From Spirochaetota bacterium (lineage in GTDB: Bacteria; Spirochaetota; Spirochaetia; Treponematales; Treponemataceae): DNA of 64,000 nucleotides. Positions 1 to 8,191 of the stretch are shown in pieces (position 1 is the stretch's first letter; each line of letters opens with the position of its first letter). The stretch is taken from assembly GCA_023393015.1 (NCBI GenBank), contig JAEWMY010000047.1:27125-91124 (forward strand), in the 5' to 3' direction. A model generated the notes under the pieces. It was not told the origin of the DNA. It saw nothing but the letters and a program-made list of their open reading frames with translations, and did not search any database. A program made the translations under genes and the position numbers.

Positions 1-2
1 TG

Positions 3-1070
3 AGCCGTTCGCTGTTCGACCGCGTTTTCAGATATTGGCTGAATTACTTTTTTCGTTTCGTCCCCCCGACGATGTCGGCAAACCTCCTCAGCATGATTGG
101 AAACGTCGGTTCCTGGCTTGCCCTGTCGTTGATGATAGGCTTCGGCGCCTCGGACGGTTCCCATTATCGGCTCGTGTTTCTTGTAGCGGCCCTCGGCGTC
201 CTTTTTTACCATACCGCCGACAATCTTGACGGACGGCAAGCGCGTCGTCTCGGCGCTTCGGGACCACTGGGAGAGTTCGTCGATCATTGGTTCGATTCCT
301 TCAACGTGTTTTTCTTTCCGCTTGGTACCGTGGCCGCCTTTCCCGTCGTCCCCGTTCCCTGGTCCCTCGCGATTATCCTGCTGGCGGGCCTCGCCGACTG
401 GAGTACCTTGCGCGTCGTCTGCAAGACGAACGAGATGTATTTCGGTCCCGTTTCAACGGATGAGGGTATATTCGTCTATTGGGCCTTCCTTTTCAGCATC
501 CCCTTCGTGGGCTATCCTTTTTGGGCGACGGTACATCCGGTTCTCGGCTTTCCACCCGTATATGCCCTGATCATCCTCATTATCTTCAATTTCTGTTACG
601 TAATCATATCGAATCTCATCAAATACAAGGGAATGGGCGGATTGAGCCTGTTGGTGGAAGCCCTGGTAGTCTCTCCCATCCTCCTTTGGGTGTACGTGTC
701 GCTTCCGGTGTTCGGGCGCCAGGTGACCCTGATTCCGGCCTTGTTGCTTTTGGGCTTCACCTGTTCCCGCCATGTCGGGGACTTGTTGCGCGCGCGTCTC
801 GTCGGTCTTGAGTACGCCGGACTGTATCCCGACATGATCCTGTGCTCGTTGTTCCTTCTTGCCGTCTCGCTTGTCCATCGATTCGTCGTTCAGTTGCCGC
901 CCTGGCTCCTCCTCCTTCCGCTCGTCGTATACATGGTCAATACCCTGCAGGCGCTCGTATTGCAGTTTGTCAGGACGACACGACGGGTGTATGATTGTCT
1001 CGGAATAACGCTGTTCGGATGCTCGCCCGGGGAGAAGGTCGTCGTCGCCGAGCGATTTCCCATTAAATAA
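3..1070 (+). CDS. CDP-alcohol phosphotransferase, choline/ethanolamine type (5' end outside window)
   Basis: Integral membrane enzyme predicted to move phosphocholine or phosphoethanolamine from its CDP form to diacylglycerol, the last step of a Kennedy-type pathway. The family signature DG(x)2AR(x)8G(x)3D(x)3D is complete at bases 228-296, followed by about eight hydrophobic segments. The frame is open back to the first whole codon of the window. Residues encoded before the ATG at 72 (FRFVPPTMSANLLSMIG) fit the N-terminal part of eukaryotic choline/ethanolamine phosphotransferases (P.W.APN.IT..G), so that ATG is internal and the gene begins upstream of the window. The size (over 350 residues) fits the eukaryotic-like branch rather than the short PgsA/PssA proteins. 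Whether the substrate is choline, ethanolamine or another alcohol cannot be read here. It lies 13 bases before the DedA gene, probably in one operon. Confidence 0.82.
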   Translation, partial: SRSLFDRVFRYWLNYFFRFVPPTMSANLLSMIGNVGSWLALSLMIGFGASDGSHYRLVFLVAALGVLFYHTADNLDGRQARRLGASGPLGEFVDHWFDSFNVFFFPLGTVAAFPVVPVPWSLAIILLAGLADWSTLRVVCKTNEMYFGPVSTDEGIFVYWAFLFSIPFVGYPFWATVHPVLGFPPVYALIILIIFNFCYVIISNLIKYKGMGGLSLLVEALVVSPILLWVYVSLPVFGRQVTLIPALLLLGFTCSRHVGDLLRARLVGLEYAGLYPDMILCSLFLLAVSLVHRFVVQLPPWLLLLPLVVYMVNTLQALVLQFVRTTRRVYDCLGITLFGCSPGEKVVVAERFPIK

Positions 1071-1083
1071 GGAAGGTTATTCG

Positions 1084-1755
1084 ATGATTCTTCCAGATTT
1101 TCTCCTTAATTTGAGTCCAGAAACCGCCCTGATCGGTTTTTTCGTCTTTACGTTGATTTACAGCTTCTCCCTGCCGATTACCGAAGAGATCGCGCTCATA
1201 CTCGTCGGAATAGTCGCTCACTGCCGGGGAATGTCCTTTCTTCCCGTCGTTCTTGCCTGTTATCCGGGAATATTCGGCTCGGATATCGTGTATTACGCGG
1301 TTTCCTACCACTTCGGGTTTCGCCTGCTCTCGCTGCCATTGTTCAGAAAGCTGTTCAAACCGAAGAAGATCCTCGCGAGCGAACGGTATTTCAAGAGGCG
1401 CGGGGCGAAGATATCCTTTTTTTGCCGTTTTCTCGTCGGCATACGCGCCCCGTGCATGATCGCGGCCGGATTCCTGCGCATGCCCTTTCGGGTCTATTCC
1501 TTTTATGACGGACTTGCCGCCGTTATCTCCACGTTCTTTTGGCTTTCGGCGGGATATTTTTTCGGCAATCTCCTTGAACGGGGCTTGAGCACGATCGTCC
1601 TCGCTCTCTCGATCCTTGGACCGATCGTGTTCGTTTCGGGCGCCTTCGTCATAACACGGAAAATCGCCCGCGAGGAACGTACCATGACCGGGTATACCGA
1701 CGAACTCTTTACCAGATACGGCGTTTCCGAGGAAGAGCAGATTTCCAACGGGTGA
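1084..1755 (+). CDS. DedA/SNARE-associated family membrane protein
   Basis: A 223-residue polytopic membrane protein of the DedA superfamily. These proteins are linked to membrane homeostasis, and some members flip undecaprenyl phosphate or phosphatidylethanolamine. Visible hallmarks are an early acidic membrane segment (LPITEEIALILVG), a GSDIVYYAVSYHFG segment and the arginine motif FLVGIRAPCMIAAGFLRM around residues 120-138, followed by C-terminal hydrophobic helices and a short charged tail. It starts 13 bases after the phosphotransferase, so a shared transcript and a shared membrane-lipid role are likely. The exact transported molecule is unknown. No terminator separates it from the upstream gene, but a new promoter follows it. 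Confidence 0.82.
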   Translation: MILPDFLLNLSPETALIGFFVFTLIYSFSLPITEEIALILVGIVAHCRGMSFLPVVLACYPGIFGSDIVYYAVSYHFGFRLLSLPLFRKLFKPKKILASERYFKRRGAKISFFCRFLVGIRAPCMIAAGFLRMPFRVYSFYDGLAAVISTFFWLSAGYFFGNLLERGLSTIVLALSILGPIVFVSGAFVITRKIAREERTMTGYTDELFTRYGVSEEEQISNG

Positions 1756-1769
1756 GTTTACCGATTTTC

Positions 1770-1798
1770 TTGACTTGTTACCCCCGTCTGACTACACT
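1770..1798 (+). promoter_or_regulatory. sigma-70-type promoter for the secreted protein gene
   Basis: TTGACT at 1770-1775 and TACACT at 1793-1798 with a 17-base spacer. Transcription would start near 1805, giving a leader of about 42 bases before the ATG at 1847, which has a strong Shine-Dalgarno (AAGGAGGGG, 1832-1840). Confidence 0.7.
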
Positions 1799-1846
1799 TA
1801 ACGTATGAATACCTCATTGTCTGCCCAAATTAAGGAGGGGAAGCTT

Positions 1847-2509
1847 ATGACCAAACGGATTATAGCGATCGTTATCGTTCTTCTAGCCATGACGGGAGCC
1901 TTGATAGCGCAAAACGCGCGCATTGACGCGAAGATGAACGTGCTTGCGGCCGATTCCGCGAATTATTTCAACTGGACTGCCGGAAAGAAGGTCGTAAAGG
2001 ACTCTTTCGACGCGAAGTCCGGAGCGAGCGTCGCCGCGAGCACGAAGGAATTCGACGCGGTGCGTTTTGACGGTGAAGCGACCAAGAAAGCCGCCATTCC
2101 GGTCGGCCTGCGCGGCCTTCTCCTGTATCCCGTTGCCGATTACGCCGTGACGGCCTTTGACGACTTGAAGGTAACCGTAAACGGCAAGCAGGTAACCGTA
2201 CGGTACGTGCATCGCGGCGTGGCCTACGAGCTCGTAACGGACGGCAAGGGAAAATTCGACGTGCTGACCGGAGCCAAGATGGCCCGCGGTCTCGCGGACA
2301 ACGTGGGCGGCGAATTCGTCCTCAAGGCCGAGTTCGTCAAGGCGGGAACGGACGGAAAGAAGATGAGCGACCTCGACTGGGGCAAGATTACCCTCGTTCC
2401 GGACGCGAAGGATCCCGCGGCGACCAGATGGTACGAGGGAAAACTCGATTTCTCCTACGCGAAGGGAATCCTCGCGGTAAAGGGAACTCTCGTCGAAAAG
2501 AAGAAATAA
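1847..2509 (+). CDS. secreted or periplasmic protein of unknown function
   Basis: A 220-residue protein with a clear signal peptide (MTKRIIAIVIVLLAMTGALIAQ) and a probable cleavage after the AQ at about residue 22. The mature part is soluble and lysine-rich with alternating beta-like segments; no domain is recognised. The start at 1847 is chosen because it follows a perfect Shine-Dalgarno and begins the signal peptide. An ATG 42 bases earlier sits at the predicted transcription start and would put 14 polar residues before the signal sequence. It has its own promoter and terminator, so it is a single-gene unit. Function cannot be assigned. Confidence 0.8.
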   Translation: MTKRIIAIVIVLLAMTGALIAQNARIDAKMNVLAADSANYFNWTAGKKVVKDSFDAKSGASVAASTKEFDAVRFDGEATKKAAIPVGLRGLLLYPVADYAVTAFDDLKVTVNGKQVTVRYVHRGVAYELVTDGKGKFDVLTGAKMARGLADNVGGEFVLKAEFVKAGTDGKKMSDLDWGKITLVPDAKDPAATRWYEGKLDFSYAKGILAVKGTLVEKKK

Positions 2510-2535
2510 GCCCGTCGGCGAACGCCGTTACGGAA

Positions 2536-2564
2536 GGCCGCCCCGCGTGGGCGGCCTTTTTTTT
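2536..2564 (+). terminator. rho-independent terminator
   Basis: A perfect 8-bp stem GGCCGCCC (2536-2543) / GGGCGGCC (2549-2556) with a five-base loop is followed by eight T residues. It ends the secreted protein transcript and touches the stop codon of the convergent ABC ATPase gene. Confidence 0.92.
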
Positions 2565-3358
2565 CAGGAATGAAGCAAGAGTTGGTCGTTGTCGAGTTCG
2601 CGCCTTTTGATGTCCTTGAAGCGGCGCACGATCTCTTGGATTGTCAGTTTCGATTTTTCGTCCGCTCCGACGTCGAGGACGATCTCTCCAGAATCCATCA
2701 TCAGCAATCTGTTTCCGAACTCTATGGCGTGCGTCATGTTGTGGGTAATCATCATGACTGTCAGGGCGTACCGATCCGCGAAATTCCTGGTAAGGTTCAT
2801 GACGATCTCCGCGTTTCGGGGATCGAGAGCGGCCGTGTGCTCGTCGAGAAGGAGGATGTCGGGCTCCGACAGTACCGCCATGAGCAGTGTGAGCGCCTGA
2901 CGCTGGCCGCCGGACAGCTGATCGACGTTGTCTTTCAGCCGGTATTCAAGGCCCATGTCGAGCTCACGCAGCCGTTCGCGGAAGTAGTCGCGCAGCTTGT
3001 GGTTGAGGCTTATGCCGAGACCCTTGTATCCCTTCCTGTGGCAGATGACCATGTTGTCCTCGAGGCTCATCTTGCCGGCCGTGCCGAGAAGCGGATTCTG
3101 GAAAATGCGGCCGATATGCCGCGCGCGCCTGTATTCGGGCGTTCGGGTCACGTCGACGTCGCGGATGAGAATGCGACCGGAACTCGGCGCGTGCGTGCCC
3201 GCGATCACGTTATAGAGCGTCGACTTGCCGGCCCCGTTCGATCCGATTACCGTTACGAAGTCCCCGTCGCGGACGTCGAGGGTCGCTTCCTTAAGCGCGC
3301 GGTTTTCGTCCGGTGTGCCGGCGTTGAACACGACGGAGACGCGTTCAAGGCGCATCAT
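2564..3358 (-). CDS. ABC transporter ATP-binding protein (TrpXYZ/amino-acid-type importer)
   Basis: A 264-residue cytoplasmic ATPase that drives the importer encoded by the two preceding genes. Walker A is GSNGAGKST (residues 39-47), the signature LSGGQ is at 148-152, Walker B ILLLDE at 168-173, and the switch histidine is near 206 (THNMTH). The start is the first of two adjacent ATG codons at 3358; it overlaps the permease stop by four bases (ATGA), which implies translational coupling. Its family is the COG1101-type ATPase that pairs with COG4120 permeases and COG2984 binding proteins. The substrate is not determined; tryptophan and other amino acids are known for relatives. Confidence 0.9.
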   Translation of the reverse strand: MMRLERVSVVFNAGTPDENRALKEATLDVRDGDFVTVIGSNGAGKSTLYNVIAGTHAPSSGRILIRDVDVTRTPEYRRARHIGRIFQNPLLGTAGKMSLEDNMVICHRKGYKGLGISLNHKLRDYFRERLRELDMGLEYRLKDNVDQLSGGQRQALTLLMAVLSEPDILLLDEHTAALDPRNAEIVMNLTRNFADRYALTVMMITHNMTHAIEFGNRLLMMDSGEIVLDVGADEKSKLTIQEIVRRFKDIKRRELDNDQLLLHS

Positions 3359-4257
3359 TTCCTGTTCTCCCTTCCGGCCGAAAGGCGTCCGTGTCCGTAT
3401 TTCGACACGACGAGAGAGGCGATGATCAGCAAGCCGGTGATGAGCTTGAGGTCGTTGGCGGTCAGGCCGACGCGGTACCCGTACTTGCGACCGGCGAACA
3501 TGATGGCGCGGTAGAGGACGGAGCCGAGGAACACGCGTAGGGTCAATACCTCGATGCGGTTGGAGCGGAGGATGAACTCTCCGATCATGAGGGAGGCGAG
3601 ACCGGCGACCACGGTCCCCGTTCCCGAGTTGACGTCGGCGAAACCCTGGTACATCGCGGCAAGCGCGCCGGAAACGCCGACGAGCCCGTTCGAGAGGCTC
3701 ACGCCGATGAGCTTGACCGTCTCGGGATTCATCCCCTGGGAGGTGATCATCTGCGGGTTGGAGCCGAGCGCCCCGAGCGTGATGCCGAAGTCGGTATGGA
3801 AAAAAAGGTCGGTGAGGGCGAGTATCGCGCCGACGACGAACACCAGAAAAAGCAGTACGGCGTATTCGCCCGGGATGACGCCCTCGGTCAGGGATACGAT
3901 GTTCTTGAAAAGGGTATCGACGCGGAGAAGGGACAGGTTCGCGCGGTTCGAGAGGACGCGGAGATTGATTGAATAAAGCATCGTCATGGTGAGAATGCCA
4001 GCGAGCAAACTCGGGATCCGGAGCCTGGAGTGGATTACCGCGGTAACGGCTCCCGCCGCGGCGCCGCACGCGAAGGCCGCCAGGATCGCGAGAAGTGGAT
4101 TCGCTCCCGCCGTCAGCAGGGCGGCCATGACGGCCGAGCCGAGCGGAAAGGAGCCGTCCACCGTCATGTCGGCGAAGTCAAGCACGCGAAAGGTTATGAA
4201 AACGGCGAGGGCCATGATGCCGTAAACGAGGCCCTCGACAAGTATGCCTTCGATCAT
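3355..4257 (-). CDS. ABC transporter permease (COG4120/TrpY-like)
   Basis: A 300-residue inner-membrane permease with about eight to ten hydrophobic helices, related to the branched-chain amino-acid LivH/LivM permeases. The N-terminus MIEGILVEGLVYGIMALAVF and the segment FRVLDFADMTVDGSFPLGSA are typical of the family. It starts 14 bases after the binding-protein gene and overlaps the ATPase gene by four bases, so the three form one operon in the order binding protein, permease, ATPase. No second permease gene is present, so the complex is probably a homodimer. Confidence 0.9.
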   Translation of the reverse strand: MIEGILVEGLVYGIMALAVFITFRVLDFADMTVDGSFPLGSAVMAALLTAGANPLLAILAAFACGAAAGAVTAVIHSRLRIPSLLAGILTMTMLYSINLRVLSNRANLSLLRVDTLFKNIVSLTEGVIPGEYAVLLFLVFVVGAILALTDLFFHTDFGITLGALGSNPQMITSQGMNPETVKLIGVSLSNGLVGVSGALAAMYQGFADVNSGTGTVVAGLASLMIGEFILRSNRIEVLTLRVFLGSVLYRAIMFAGRKYGYRVGLTANDLKLITGLLIIASLVVSKYGHGRLSAGRENRK

Positions 4258-4271
4258 CGGGTTCGGAGTCC

Positions 4272-5297
4272 TTAGGGTTCTTTCTTCGAGAGGACGCCGT
4301 CGCGGTACACCCTGCTCGCGGCGTCGAGGATGTCCTCGGGGATCGTGATGCCGCAGGCGGCGGCCGCGTCGAGGTCGACGAGAAGGTCCGACTCGCTCGG
4401 GTCCGTGATGAACTTGACCGGGATGTCCTCCGGTTTCTTGCCGCCGAGAACCTCGGCAAGGATGGCGCCGGTCGCGCGGCCGGCCTTGTAGTAGTCGAAG
4501 CCGCGCGCGATGACGCAGCCGCCCTCGGTCGCGCCCGTGGTGTCGGAAGAGAAGACGGGCTTCTTGCCGGAGCGGGCGACGGCGAGAAGGGCGGGAAGCG
4601 CGGAGAAAACGGTGTTGTCGGTGGAAAGATAGAAGCCGTCAACGCGCGACACGATCGCCTCGGCGGCCTGGCGCACCTCGGATGAGTTGTTGATCGACTG
4701 CGTGACGAGGGAAAGACCGAGCGCGGCGCAGGCCTTTTCGACCTCGGCGAGCGAGGACGCGGAGTTCGCCTCCGAGCTCGTGTAGACGTAACCGAGGGTG
4801 CGGATACCCGCCACGCGGACGAACAGCGTGAGGTTCGAGAGGACGTCCGTCATGTCAGATAGGCCCGTGACGTTTCCCTGTCCGCGATCCACCGAGGTCA
4901 CGAGGCCCGCCCCGACCGGATCGGTAACTACGGAGAATACGACAGGGCGATCCTTGATCGCGTTCGCCGCGGCTATCGCCGTCGGCGTCGCGATCGCAAC
5001 GACGGCGTCGACGCCGTCGGTCTTGAACTTGTTCGCGATCTGGGCCGCGGTGTTCACGTCCCCGTTCGCGTTCTGAAGGTCGAAGGTAGCGGAGACGCCG
5101 CGCGCGGCGAGTTCGTCCTGTATGCCCTTTTCGGTGGCGTCAAGCGCGGGATGCGCGACGATCTTGGATATTCCGACGCGGAATTTTCCGGATGATTTCG
5201 GTTCCTTGCCCTTGGGCGCGCACGAGGCGAGAGCGGTAACGAAAACGGCCGCGCCGACGAGCGCGACTGCCGCAGAAGACAACGTTTTCTTGTTCAT
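4272..5297 (-). CDS. ABC transporter substrate-binding lipoprotein (COG2984/TrpX-like)
   Basis: A 341-residue extracytoplasmic receptor of the ABC_sub_bind family (COG2984). The signal peptide ends in a lipobox VTALASC with the lipidated cysteine at residue 26. The mature domain starts KFRVGISKIVAHPALDATEKG, the usual first strand of this family, and carries the repeated two-lobe pattern (FSVVTDPVGAGLV, FYLSTDNTV, PVFSSDTTGATEGG). Streptococcal and other TrpX proteins of this family bind tryptophan; specificity here is not proven. The Shine-Dalgarno AAAGGGAG precedes the ATG. The gene begins only 27 bases downstream of tRNA-Leu on the same strand with no terminator between, so it may be expressed from the tRNA promoter. 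Confidence 0.88.
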   Translation of the reverse strand: MNKKTLSSAAVALVGAAVFVTALASCAPKGKEPKSSGKFRVGISKIVAHPALDATEKGIQDELAARGVSATFDLQNANGDVNTAAQIANKFKTDGVDAVVAIATPTAIAAANAIKDRPVVFSVVTDPVGAGLVTSVDRGQGNVTGLSDMTDVLSNLTLFVRVAGIRTLGYVYTSSEANSASSLAEVEKACAALGLSLVTQSINNSSEVRQAAEAIVSRVDGFYLSTDNTVFSALPALLAVARSGKKPVFSSDTTGATEGGCVIARGFDYYKAGRATGAILAEVLGGKKPEDIPVKFITDPSESDLLVDLDAAAACGITIPEDILDAASRVYRDGVLSKKEP

Positions 5298-5324
5298 GTG
5301 GAATCTCCCTTTGAGGACTCAGGA

Positions 5325-5408
5325 TGCCGGGGACCGGGTTTGAACCGGCACGGCCGTGAAGCCAAGGGATTTTAAGTCCCTGGTGTCTACCAATTCCACC
5401 ACCCCGGC
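5325..5408 (-). tRNA. tRNA-Leu (anticodon TAA)
   Basis: On the minus strand an 84-nt leucine tRNA folds: acceptor GCCGGGG/CCCCGGC, D arm with TGGTAGAC, anticodon stem AGGGA/TCCCT around loop CTTAAAA (anticodon TAA), a long variable arm typical of class II tRNAs, and T loop GGTTCAAACC. The discriminator is A and no CCA is encoded. Confidence 0.96.
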
Positions 5409-5418
5409 GCGCTGTGAT

Positions 5419-5447
5419 ATAGTAACTGATTGAAAGGGAGTGGTCAA
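5419..5447 (-). promoter_or_regulatory. promoter of tRNA-Leu and probably the ABC importer operon
   Basis: Minus-strand TTGACC (5447-5442) and TACTAT (5424-5419) are separated by 17 bases; the start would fall a few bases before the tRNA. It overlaps the Shine-Dalgarno region of the divergent tatD gene. Confidence 0.75.
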
Positions 5448-5449
5448 TA

Positions 5450-6367
5450 ATGTTTTCCGACACGCACTGTCACCTGTCGTACGTCGCCGAGCGCGGCGTG
5501 AGCCTGTCCGCCTTGCTGTCCGATCTTGACGGGGAGGGATTCCGCTTCGTCATGGACGTCGGGACCCGTCCCGCGGATTTGCGCGATCGGACGAACGTCG
5601 TTCGGGCCGCCTGGCTCGAGGCGCGCGAGGGCGCGGGTCTTACGGCGAAAGCGGGGGAGAAGGACGACGGAGCGCCCGAGTGGCTTTCGTTTTCGGCGGG
5701 ACTGTGGCCCGACGCGCGTACGATCGGCTCGCGCGTCGAATCGCTCGCCGCACTCGAGTCGGATCTTTCGGCTCTGCTCGCCGGAGAGCCCCGTTACGCC
5801 GCCCTCGGCGAGTGCGGACTCGACCGCTACTGGAACGGCGAGGCGGGCAAGGACCGCGCCGCCGGCGAGGACGGCCCGGGGACGATGGATACCGACGGCG
5901 AGGAGGATCTCTTCGCCGCGCAGCTCGAGCTAGCCCGCAAGACGGGTCTCGCCGTCATCGTTCATTCGCGCGACGCCTTCGAGCCGACCCGGTCCGTCAT
6001 CGCGAACTCGGGCGTCTCGCGCGGGGTAATACACTGCTTCGCGTACGGCGTCGCCGAGGCACGCGCATTTCTGGATCTGGGGTATCACGTTTCGTTTCCG
6101 GGAACCATCACCTGGGGAAAAAAGCAGGCCGATATCGATCGCGTTCGCGACCTTCTGCGGTTCGTTCCGCGCGACAGGCTGCTTCTGGAAACGGACGCGC
6201 CGTATCTCGCTCCGGTTCCGCGCCGCGGGGAGACCAATACGCCGCTTTTCGTACGGCATTGCTACGAGACGGCCGCGGGCTTTCTCGGAACGGAGACGGA
6301 CGCCCTCGCGCGCCTCGTGTTCGAGAACGCGCGGGAGCTGTTCGCCGTCAGAGCAGGGCGGTGCTGA
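5450..6367 (+). CDS. tatD: TatD family metal-dependent hydrolase (DNase)
   Basis: A 305-residue amidohydrolase-fold nuclease acting in the cytoplasm; TatD proteins are 3'-5' exonucleases or DNA/RNA repair and quality-control enzymes. Metal-site motifs are present in order: DTHCH (residues 4-8), GECGLD in the middle, VHSRDA, HCF and ETDAPYL near residue 240. The protein is about 40 residues longer than the usual 260 because of two charged insertions, roughly residues 60-75 and 125-148 (KDRAAGEDGPGTMDTDGEED). Shine-Dalgarno AAAGGGAG at 5433-5440. The end overlaps the convergent TRAP permease by 20 bases. Confidence 0.92.
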   Translation: MFSDTHCHLSYVAERGVSLSALLSDLDGEGFRFVMDVGTRPADLRDRTNVVRAAWLEAREGAGLTAKAGEKDDGAPEWLSFSAGLWPDARTIGSRVESLAALESDLSALLAGEPRYAALGECGLDRYWNGEAGKDRAAGEDGPGTMDTDGEEDLFAAQLELARKTGLAVIVHSRDAFEPTRSVIANSGVSRGVIHCFAYGVAEARAFLDLGYHVSFPGTITWGKKQADIDRVRDLLRFVPRDRLLLETDAPYLAPVPRRGETNTPLFVRHCYETAAGFLGTETDALARLVFENARELFAVRAGRC

Positions 6368-8186
6368 ACCAGGGAACGTAGGTAACGAGCATCAGGATGA
6401 CGAACTGAATCGCGAGGTAGGGCAGTATGTTCCGCGCGATCCTGACGACCGGCTTCTCGAAGGTATAGCTCGCGATGAAGAGGTTCATGCCCACGGGGGG
6501 CGTGAGGAAGCCGAGCGCGAGGTTCGTCAGGAAGATGACGCCGGTGTGTACCGGGTGTATGCCGAACGACTCCGCGACGGGGATGATGAGCGGCGAGACG
6601 ACGAGTATCGCCGAGTAGAGGTCCATGAGGCAGCCGACCGCGAGCAGCAATATGTTCAGCAGGAAGAGGAACAGGTACTTCGAGTGCACGAAAGTCAGCA
6701 CGAAATCGGTGAGCATGAAGGGGATGCCGGCGTCAATGAGGAAGAAAGCGAGACCCTTGGCCGCGCCGATGATGACGAGAACGCCCCCCGCGACCGGGAT
6801 GCTTTTCACGACTACCTTCGCAGCCCGGGAAAGCGAGTAGTCGCCCCGAATGAATACCTCGAGAACGAATGCGTACACGGCCGCGAAAGCCGCGGTCTCG
6901 ATTAGAGAGAAGAATCCGGAAAAGTAGCCGAAGCCGATTCCTACCGGCAGTATGAGTTCCATGAAACCGTCGCGGAGCGAGACGGCCAGTTCCCTCGCGG
7001 AAAAACGCGCGCGTGTCACCGACCTTCCCTTCGCGATTCCGAAGACGATCATGGACAGGGCCATGAGCGCGCCGGGTATGATCGCTCCCTTGAACAGGTC
7101 GAAGATGTCGACGGTGAAGATGTTCGTCGTTCCGTAGATGATGATAGCGAGGCTCGGGGGAAAGAGCATCCCGATCGAGCCGGACGCGGTGACGATGGAC
7201 TCGGCGTCGTCGCGCTTGTATCCGCTGCCGGTCAGTATGACCGTCAGGAGGGAGCCGAGCGCGAGTATCGTTACCCCCGAAGCCCCGGTAAACGTGGTGA
7301 ACACCGTCGCCACGACGACGGCCGCGATGACCGGCCCGCCCTTGATCCAGCCGACGCCCGCGCGCACGACCTCGAGCAGGCGCCTTCCTGCGCTTCCTTC
7401 CGCGAGCAGGAAGCCCGCGAGCGTGAAAAGCGGGATCGCGGCGATGCTCTTGTCGGTGAGGATGCCGTAGTATTCGAGCGGGATCATCTCGACGTATCCG
7501 CCGCCCTGGCTGAAGGCGACGTAGGCGAGTCCCGAGAGGACGATGAAGATGGGCACGCCGAGGACGGCGGCCGCTACCAAGAGGAGCACGAGCGGCCACA
7601 GGAGTACGGTAGACGCCGATATCCATCCCTCGAACGCGGGTTGCAGGAGCGGAAGGCCTTCGAGCTTGAACATGAAATAGAGGACGCCGCTCAGGGGGCC
7701 CGTCGACACGAGAAGCCCGAGGACGACGCCCGCGATCGCGGCGACGCGGGACGAAAGCCGACCGATGGATATGACGAGCATCCCGAGAAACGAAAGCGGG
7801 AGGACGGCGAAGATCGCGGTCAGCGGGATTCCCCAGAGGCGCTCCTCGGGGGGAAATGCCATGAAGAGCTCGGAGAACGACGCCATGAAAAGGGCCGTGA
7901 GGATCGCCGAGGAAAGCGCCGCCTTGAACGGCTCCGCGATACGTCTCGCCGCCGGGGGAAGCCGCTCGTTTATGACCTCCAGGTTGAGGTGGCGCCGCTG
8001 GCCGCTCGTGATGAGGGCCGCGATTCCCGCGAAAAGGAAGACGAGGTTCACGAGACCGCGGTCGGCGGAGGGAATGCCGCCCGAGACCGCGCCGATGAGC
8101 TTGAAGATCAGCGGAAACGTCGCGAGCAGGGCGAGCACCAAAAGCCCTGCCGTGTCCACCGCCTTTCCGAATTTCTTGAGTATCAT
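6348..8186 (-). CDS. TRAP transporter fused small and large permease (DctQ-DctM)
   Basis: A 612-residue inner-membrane protein in which the four-helix DctQ domain (about residues 1-165) is fused to a DctM ion-transporter domain (about 190-612). The DctM part shows VLGVPIFIVLSGLAYV, the TGASGVTILALGSLL segment and GIMLFPPSLAIIIYG-like motif SIGMLFPPSLAIIIYG. TRAP systems use a sodium or proton gradient for high-affinity uptake. It is the last gene of the operon, five bases after the binding protein, and overlaps the end of tatD. The unusual length before the M domain includes an additional hydrophobic linker. Confidence 0.92.
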   Translation of the reverse strand: MILKKFGKAVDTAGLLVLALLATFPLIFKLIGAVSGGIPSADRGLVNLVFLFAGIAALITSGQRRHLNLEVINERLPPAARRIAEPFKAALSSAILTALFMASFSELFMAFPPEERLWGIPLTAIFAVLPLSFLGMLVISIGRLSSRVAAIAGVVLGLLVSTGPLSGVLYFMFKLEGLPLLQPAFEGWISASTVLLWPLVLLLVAAAVLGVPIFIVLSGLAYVAFSQGGGYVEMIPLEYYGILTDKSIAAIPLFTLAGFLLAEGSAGRRLLEVVRAGVGWIKGGPVIAAVVVATVFTTFTGASGVTILALGSLLTVILTGSGYKRDDAESIVTASGSIGMLFPPSLAIIIYGTTNIFTVDIFDLFKGAIIPGALMALSMIVFGIAKGRSVTRARFSARELAVSLRDGFMELILPVGIGFGYFSGFFSLIETAAFAAVYAFVLEVFIRGDYSLSRAAKVVVKSIPVAGGVLVIIGAAKGLAFFLIDAGIPFMLTDFVLTFVHSKYLFLFLLNILLLAVGCLMDLYSAILVVSPLIIPVAESFGIHPVHTGVIFLTNLALGFLTPPVGMNLFIASYTFEKPVVRIARNILPYLAIQFVILMLVTYVPWFSTALL

Positions 8187-8191
8187 GGCCG

